Made by a program: the position numbers and the translations under genes. From Bacteroidota bacterium (GTDB lineage: Bacteria; Bacteroidota; Rhodothermia; Rhodothermales; UBA10348): a stretch of 9,377 bases of DNA. The notes below the pieces were generated by a model. It saw only the letters and a list, made by a program, of their open reading frames with translations. It did no database searches and was not told where the DNA came from. The stretch spans positions 1-9,377 of the forward strand of contig SMXK01000183.1 in the NCBI GenBank assembly GCA_004356265.1, read 5' to 3'. Positions 6,707-9,377 of this stretch are shown here, piece by piece. Position 1 is the first letter of the stretch; the number at the start of each line of letters is the position of its first letter.

Positions 6707-7192
6707 ATGGGACACATCTATTCAGACAATGTCGAGATAAATGCACCGTGCGCAAGAGTTTGCGCCGCAATGATAACAGTTGACAAATGGTCGGATTGGC
6801 GGAAGAATCTGGTGGACATTTCAATCGTATCGGGATCGGCTTTTGAACAGGGCTTGGCGTGGAAAGAAGTGCGATCGATCGAAGGTGAAGAGATCGGTTT
6901 TGACGTCGTTGTAACGGAGTTTATCGAAGAAGAATCGATCAGCCTGATCGTAAATGGAGGAAAAGCCGGAGCTCGCAGGGGAGCTGCGTTCTTCGAATAC
7001 AGGTTCGTCGACTACGACTCGTCGACAACGATCCATCTTGACTCTAAGTTAGATCGCCTCGGATGGATGCGGCCGTTCATCAGCCCGACGCACACGCGTG
7101 AACTGCTCGATCTGTACCGGTCCGATCTGCAGGGACTCAAGGCCTATATCGAAAATGCAGAGGCAGACAACATGTCCCGGCATGACTTTTAA
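6707..7192 (+). CDS. SRPBCC (START/Bet v 1-like) superfamily protein
   Basis: A 161-residue protein of normal length for this fold. The N-terminus reads VEINAPCARVCAAMITVDKWSDWRK (9-33), matching the typical opening strand with an 'I-x-A-P' segment, then a helix, then the 'W-x-x-W' motif. Beta-strand-like stretches follow (GLAWKEVRSI, GFDVVVTEF, SISLIVNGG, AAFFEYRFVDYDSSTTIHLDSK) and a long C-terminal helix at about 128-152. The fold makes a deep pocket for hydrophobic ligands; substrates vary too widely to name one. No signal peptide is seen, so it is likely cytosolic. It overlaps the convergent small membrane protein gene by 4 bp at the stop codons. Start at 6707 is the first ATG; ribosome site is weak. 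Confidence 0.75.
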   Translation: MGHIYSDNVEINAPCARVCAAMITVDKWSDWRKNLVDISIVSGSAFEQGLAWKEVRSIEGEEIGFDVVVTEFIEEESISLIVNGGKAGARRGAAFFEYRFVDYDSSTTIHLDSKLDRLGWMRPFISPTHTRELLDLYRSDLQGLKAYIENAEADNMSRHDF

Positions 7193-7419
7193 AGATCTTC
7201 CAGCGGATCCGTTTTCTTTTTCAAGTGCCGATAACCACTGAATCCGGCGACTCCTATCAGGATCACTATCGGAATCCAAAGCCAGCTCAAAAATTTCAGA
7301 ACTGCCAGAAATATGACAGTAGATATTGTGCCTTGCGCCCAACCCTTGATCTGCCCCCGAATTTTCGCTCGATTAAGCTGTTCCTCTGTATATATCGATG
7401 TCTCGTAGGTCTTTGTCAT
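7189..7419 (-). CDS. Small hypothetical membrane protein (76 aa)
   Basis: I do not recognise the family. Residues 1-30 are polar and charged (TEEQLNRAKIRGQIKGW), residues about 31-62 form one long hydrophobic stretch with a Trp-Ile-Pro turn near 48-50 that could be a two-helix hairpin, and the tail (RHLKKKTDPLEDL) is positively then negatively charged. The positive residues just after the membrane part suggest that end is cytoplasmic. Its TAA stop overlaps that of the convergent SRPBCC gene. The coding call rests on the coherent membrane-protein composition. Confidence 0.6.
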   Translation of the reverse strand: MTKTYETSIYTEEQLNRAKIRGQIKGWAQGTISTVIFLAVLKFLSWLWIPIVILIGVAGFSGYRHLKKKTDPLEDL

Positions 7420-7522
7420 GTTTCTGGCGGAGCTACCGGTTCAAGAGAGTGATGTAGAACATAAATAATAAAGTGGCCTGAAATACTCCAGGTCCCATCT
7501 GTATTAAGCCGACGGGTGACTG

Positions 7523-7558
7523 ATTCTACGAAATCCGGCCTTTCAGTTTCAGTAGAAT
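7523..7558. other. Imperfect hairpin, possible RNA structure
   Basis: ATTCTAC (7523-7529) pairs with GTAGAAT (7552-7558). Inside it GAAA (7530-7533) pairs with TTTC (7541-7544), leaving a 7-base loop TCCGGCC and a 7-base one-sided bulge. On the plus strand it is followed by an A-rich tract rather than U's, so a standard terminator is not supported in that direction. Confidence 0.35.
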
Positions 7559-7578
7559 AAATAAATACGGCATATTCT

Positions 7579-7686
7579 CCGGCCAGGGCTTAAAGCGGAT
7601 CATTCGCATACTTTCCGGCCAAGGCTTAAAGCCGATCATTCGCATACTTTCCGGCCAAGGCTTCGAGCGGATTTTTCGCATCTTGA
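7579..7686 (+). repeat. Three tandem 36-bp repeats
   Basis: Units start with CCGGCC at 7579, 7615 and 7651, an exact 36-base period. Units 1 and 2 differ at two positions; unit 3 is more diverged, mainly in its second half. Each unit holds a small dyad: GGCTT-A-AAGCC in unit 2, a shorter version in unit 1, and GCT-TCG-AGC in unit 3. An imperfect dyad around GCGGATCATTCGC lies beside it. There are no spacers, so this is not a CRISPR array. It lies 39 bp past the DUF1761 stop codon. Function is unknown; it may be a minisatellite or a protein-binding array. Confidence 0.8.
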
Positions 7687-7724
7687 GGTTTTGACTCTGG
7701 TCGTTCCCGGAGCGACGGGTTTTG

Positions 7725-8147
7725 TTAGCGCCAGATACCGAGAATCGCTCCCATACCCAGAAGCGCAAGAAGATTGTAGCCCATGTTCAAAAGGTACAGA
7801 CCGATTTTCTGATCATTAAATGCAATGTGCTGATATCCGATGGTTATCACGAAACCGAGCCAGCACCAGAAGCCACCCTGCATCCCCTCCCACAGCCCCG
7901 TTTGACTGGTAGCAACCGAGTAAGCTTCCAGAAGGTGAGCCAGTATGAATCCCATGACCAGAGCCATCACGAACGTGAACACGTATGATTTTATTGGATT
8001 AAAATTTTCCCGGAGTTCTTCCTCCGTTTTTCCGATCATTCCCATCCACATTTTACCAAACAATGGTCCATACCAGACGGAGCCAAGCAACATCGGTATC
8101 AGGCCGGCAAACAGGACGGCAACGGGATTGGGCATGAACGATTCCAT
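7725..8147 (-). CDS. DUF1761 family membrane protein
   Basis: A 140-residue protein with about four hydrophobic segments (near 8-25, 55-73, 92-108 and 118-137). The opening PNPVAVLFAGLIPMLLGSVWYGPLFGKMW (6-34) is the conserved DUF1761 start, with the WYGPLFGK core, and the final part YNLLALLGMGAILGIWR fits the family's last helix. The biochemical role of DUF1761 is unknown. The start at 8147 has only a weak ribosome site; the ATG at codon 5 (8135) is equally possible and would begin as family members usually do. It lies 90 bp downstream of the exonuclease gene on the same strand and may share its transcript. Confidence 0.85.
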   Translation of the reverse strand: MESFMPNPVAVLFAGLIPMLLGSVWYGPLFGKMWMGMIGKTEEELRENFNPIKSYVFTFVMALVMGFILAHLLEAYSVATSQTGLWEGMQGGFWCWLGFVITIGYQHIAFNDQKIGLYLLNMGYNLLALLGMGAILGIWR

Positions 8148-8237
8148 TGACGTATCACCATTTTTTGATTTCAGAGAGCTCAGAATTAAGGAAATTCTTT
8201 TGAACCTGCAAATCAGACTCTCTATCCGGCGTTTCAG
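8148..8237 (-). other. Short intergenic gap with small inverted repeat
   Basis: AGAATT and AATTCT form a 6-bp inverted repeat with a 5-base loop near 8182-8198. The stem is AT-only apart from one pair, so it is too weak to call a terminator. No gene is seen here. Confidence 0.3.
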
Positions 8238-9053
8238 CTAGGACGCGTCTGTATTCTCCGGAGGCGCGCCAAAGGCCTGAATAATCCGTGCATTATAGTC
8301 CGATTCTCTGAAACCCTCCAATGCGCCCTTGCACAGATTCTTGACGTGGGCAGGGAAGTCCGACTTGATAATCCATTTCACGTAACCAGAGTCAGTCGCA
8401 GCTACGTCCAAGAGAGGCCGTCCTCCATATTTTCCAAATCCAAATATTACGTGACTCTCTTCCCACCGTAAGTGACTGGACGATCCGATCCAGTATTCCT
8501 TTTCTGGAGTGGTGAGTCTCGCCAGATCTTCCCATGCGGCTTCTTGGAGATTGAAGGCCTCCCGAACACCTCGCAATACTTTTACGGCAGCTTGCACATC
8601 CGCCTCCGCGCTGTGTGCGTTCTCCATTTCTGTACCCACAAATCGACGATGCGCGTCTTCAAGCCGACGTGGCTCCATGGCCTGCCATATTCTGAGTGGG
8701 TCGACGACCAGTTTCTCGTCCAACAGGATCTGTTTTCCGATACGCGCGAATTCTTTTTCTACGAATCGGATATCAAACCGAACATTATAGCCGACAATCA
8801 CATCGGCTGAGTCCAGGAACTCCATGATCTCTTCAGCGACTTCGCTGAACCGAGGTGCATCGGACAGGTCATCCATTGAGATCCCGTGTACGCGTTGCGC
8901 ACCAGGGGAAATTGGAACATCCGGTTTAATCCGTTTAGAGAAAGATCTTTCATCACCAGCATCGTAGAGACACATAGAAATCTCTACGATCTGATCCATA
9001 TCGGAATTCTTTCCAGTAGTTTCTACATCAAATGCGATCATGACTTTGCTCAT
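8238..9053 (-). CDS. DEDDh-family 3'-5' exonuclease with ExoX-like C-terminal domain
   Basis: Called at 271 residues from the ATG at 9053, because AAAGGAG (9059-9065) lies 5 bases upstream and the exonuclease fold begins at once (MSKVMIAFDVETTG). A start 14 codons earlier (9095) is open but adds a charged tail with no motif. All catalytic residues of the DnaQ/RNase T class are visible: D9 and E11 (FDVETTG), D94 (GYNVRFD), H147 and D152 (HSAEAD). The HGI motif is at 56-58. Residues about 190-245 (VIFGFGKYGGRPLLDVAATDSGYVKWI) match the small C-terminal domain found in exodeoxyribonuclease X and related proteins. It probably degrades single-stranded DNA or RNA 3' ends in repair or turnover; substrate is not fixed by the sequence. 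It is divergent from an AddB-like gene, a second sign of a DNA-repair context. Confidence 0.9.
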   Translation of the reverse strand: MSKVMIAFDVETTGKNSDMDQIVEISMCLYDAGDERSFSKRIKPDVPISPGAQRVHGISMDDLSDAPRFSEVAEEIMEFLDSADVIVGYNVRFDIRFVEKEFARIGKQILLDEKLVVDPLRIWQAMEPRRLEDAHRRFVGTEMENAHSAEADVQAAVKVLRGVREAFNLQEAAWEDLARLTTPEKEYWIGSSSHLRWEESHVIFGFGKYGGRPLLDVAATDSGYVKWIIKSDFPAHVKNLCKGALEGFRESDYNARIIQAFGAPPENTDAS

Positions 9054-9058
9054 GACTT

Positions 9059-9065
9059 CTCCTTT
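9059..9065 (-). promoter_or_regulatory. Strong Shine-Dalgarno site deciding the exonuclease start
   Basis: On the minus strand the sequence reads AAAGGAG followed by 5 bases and then ATG at 9053. It is the best ribosome site in the window and favours the 271-residue start over the one 14 codons upstream. Confidence 0.75.
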
Positions 9066-9116
9066 TTCTGTTCCTTTCATATTCTCATCAAACACAGTGT
9101 AAAGGTAATTGCGGGG

Positions 9117-9136
9117 TGTGACAATCGGATGTCACA
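9117..9136. promoter_or_regulatory. Perfect 6-8-6 dyad, candidate operator in divergent promoter region
   Basis: TGTGAC (9117-9122) and GTCACA (9131-9136) are perfect inverted repeats separated by 8 bases. They lie between the divergent exonuclease and AddB-like genes. The arms look like CRP half-sites, but the distance between TGTGA and TCACA is 10 rather than 6 bases, so another dimeric regulator, or none, is as likely. Confidence 0.45.
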
Positions 9137-9145
9137 TGGGGTGAT

Positions 9146-9151
9146 TATATT
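9146..9151 (+). promoter_or_regulatory. Candidate -10/-7 box for the AddB-like gene
   Basis: TATATT, running on as TATATTTT, resembles both a sigma-70 -10 box and the Bacteroidota -7 box TAnnTTTG. It ends 6 bases before the ATG at 9158, so transcription would begin at or next to the start codon. Upstream promoter elements are not clear. Confidence 0.35.
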
Positions 9152-9157
9152 TTAAAC

Positions 9158-9377
9158 ATGACCACAGACCGGATAATTCCATATCACTATCGCCAGTTGT
9201 CGTGCTGGATCGAAACCGAGACACATCCGCTCGACGCGAAACTGATTATTGTGCCAACTCAACAAATCGGGTACGAACTTACGACGGCAATGGCGTCATT
9301 GTCTGGTGGTTGGCTGAACCTGGAAGCATTACCGGCAAGATCTGTCGCATTACAGGCAATAAATACCATTCCACCTG
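9158..9377 (+). CDS. N-terminal part of a probable AddB-like / PD-(D/E)XK helicase-nuclease subunit (cut by right edge)
   Basis: The ATG at 9158 opens 73 codons that run off the window. The segment KLIIVPTQQIGYELTTAMAS (28-47), followed by GGWLNLEALPARSVALQA, resembles the N-terminus of AddB-type proteins, where a 'VPT...' strand begins an inactivated Walker A region and is followed by a 'GGWxNL...T/S-L' segment. AddB works with AddA to unwind and resect double-strand breaks. Only the first ~5-10% of such a protein is visible, so the family call is tentative. No Shine-Dalgarno sequence precedes the ATG. A promoter-like TATATTTT lies immediately upstream. It is divergent from the DEDDh exonuclease gene. 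Confidence 0.5.
   Translation, partial: MTTDRIIPYHYRQLSCWIETETHPLDAKLIIVPTQQIGYELTTAMASLSGGWLNLEALPARSVALQAINTIPP

Larger units (their letters stand above)
7420..7724. other. Gene-free stretch with hairpin and tandem repeats
   Basis: A 305-bp region between the small membrane protein start and the DUF1761 stop. It holds an imperfect hairpin at 7523-7558 and three 36-bp tandem repeats at 7579-7686. A weak CCTG...CAGG stem lies near 7474-7490. No reading frame here looks like a protein, apart from the repeat-encoded 12-residue periodicity discussed separately. The promoter of the small membrane protein gene should lie at its left end. Confidence 0.5.

Noticed and set aside
7579..7686. CRISPR array
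   Set aside because: The 36-base unit length is typical of CRISPR repeats, but the units follow one another with no spacers and there are no cas genes.
7526..7768. 80-codon minus-strand open frame with 12-residue KPWPES repeats
   Set aside because: It begins inside the DUF1761 gene in another frame on the same strand, and its interest comes only from the 36-bp DNA repeats being a multiple of three. Composition is Arg/Met/Trp-rich with no recognisable fold.
8182..8198. Terminator between exonuclease and DUF1761 genes
   Set aside because: The 6-bp stem is almost entirely A-T and has no adequate U-tract on the coding strand.
9117..9136. CRP binding site
   Set aside because: The arms resemble CRP half-sites, but TGTGA and TCACA are separated by 10 rather than 6 bases.
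8472..9155. Plus-strand open frames opposite the exonuclease gene
   Set aside because: They are complementary to a gene with all DEDDh motifs and have Ser/Arg-rich shadow composition.

Overview
The window is about 50% GC with protein-coding genes on both strands. Most starts lack a good Shine-Dalgarno sequence. The gene families present (split YeeE/YedE with DUF6691, a CstB-like MBL-rhodanese protein, DUF1761, an AddB-like ORF) suggest a Bacteroidota/Rhodothermota-Balneolota type bacterium. That placement is an inference from gene style, not from a marker gene.

Left part (1-6270): a divergent sulfur cluster around a strikingly AT-rich 222-bp control region (1785-2006). Leftward run an ArsR-family repressor and, 96 bp further on, a membrane-anchored SpoIIE/RsbU-type PP2C phosphatase whose last few residues lie off the left edge. 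Rightward run four closely spaced genes: two half-size YeeE/YedE-type thiosulfate transporter subunits, an MBL-fold persulfide dioxygenase fused to two rhodanese domains (the first without its cysteine), and a SulP anion transporter with a C-terminal STAS domain. The simplest reading is uptake of a reduced sulfur anion, oxidation of persulfide and sulfur transfer, and movement of sulfate/sulfite or another anion, under ArsR control. The neighbouring phosphatase and the STAS domain carrying a D-S-T-G motif raise an untested signalling link.

Middle (6271-7724): convergent to the SulP gene is a LuxR-type helix-turn-helix segment with no usable start codon in its frame. A 45-codon open frame overlaps its 5' end, so it looks like a frameshifted small regulator or a remnant. 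Then come an SRPBCC-fold protein, a convergent small membrane protein whose stop codon overlaps it by 4 bp, and a 305-bp gene-free stretch with an imperfect hairpin and three tandem 36-bp repeats.

Right part (7725-9377): a DUF1761 membrane protein and a DEDDh exonuclease with an ExoX-like C-terminal module, both leftward. Divergent from the exonuclease is the start of a gene resembling the N-terminus of AddB-like helicase/nuclease subunits, cut by the right edge. The intergenic region between them holds a perfect 6-8-6 dyad and a -10-like box so close to the start codon that a leaderless transcript is possible. No rRNA, tRNA, insertion sequence or CRISPR array was seen.
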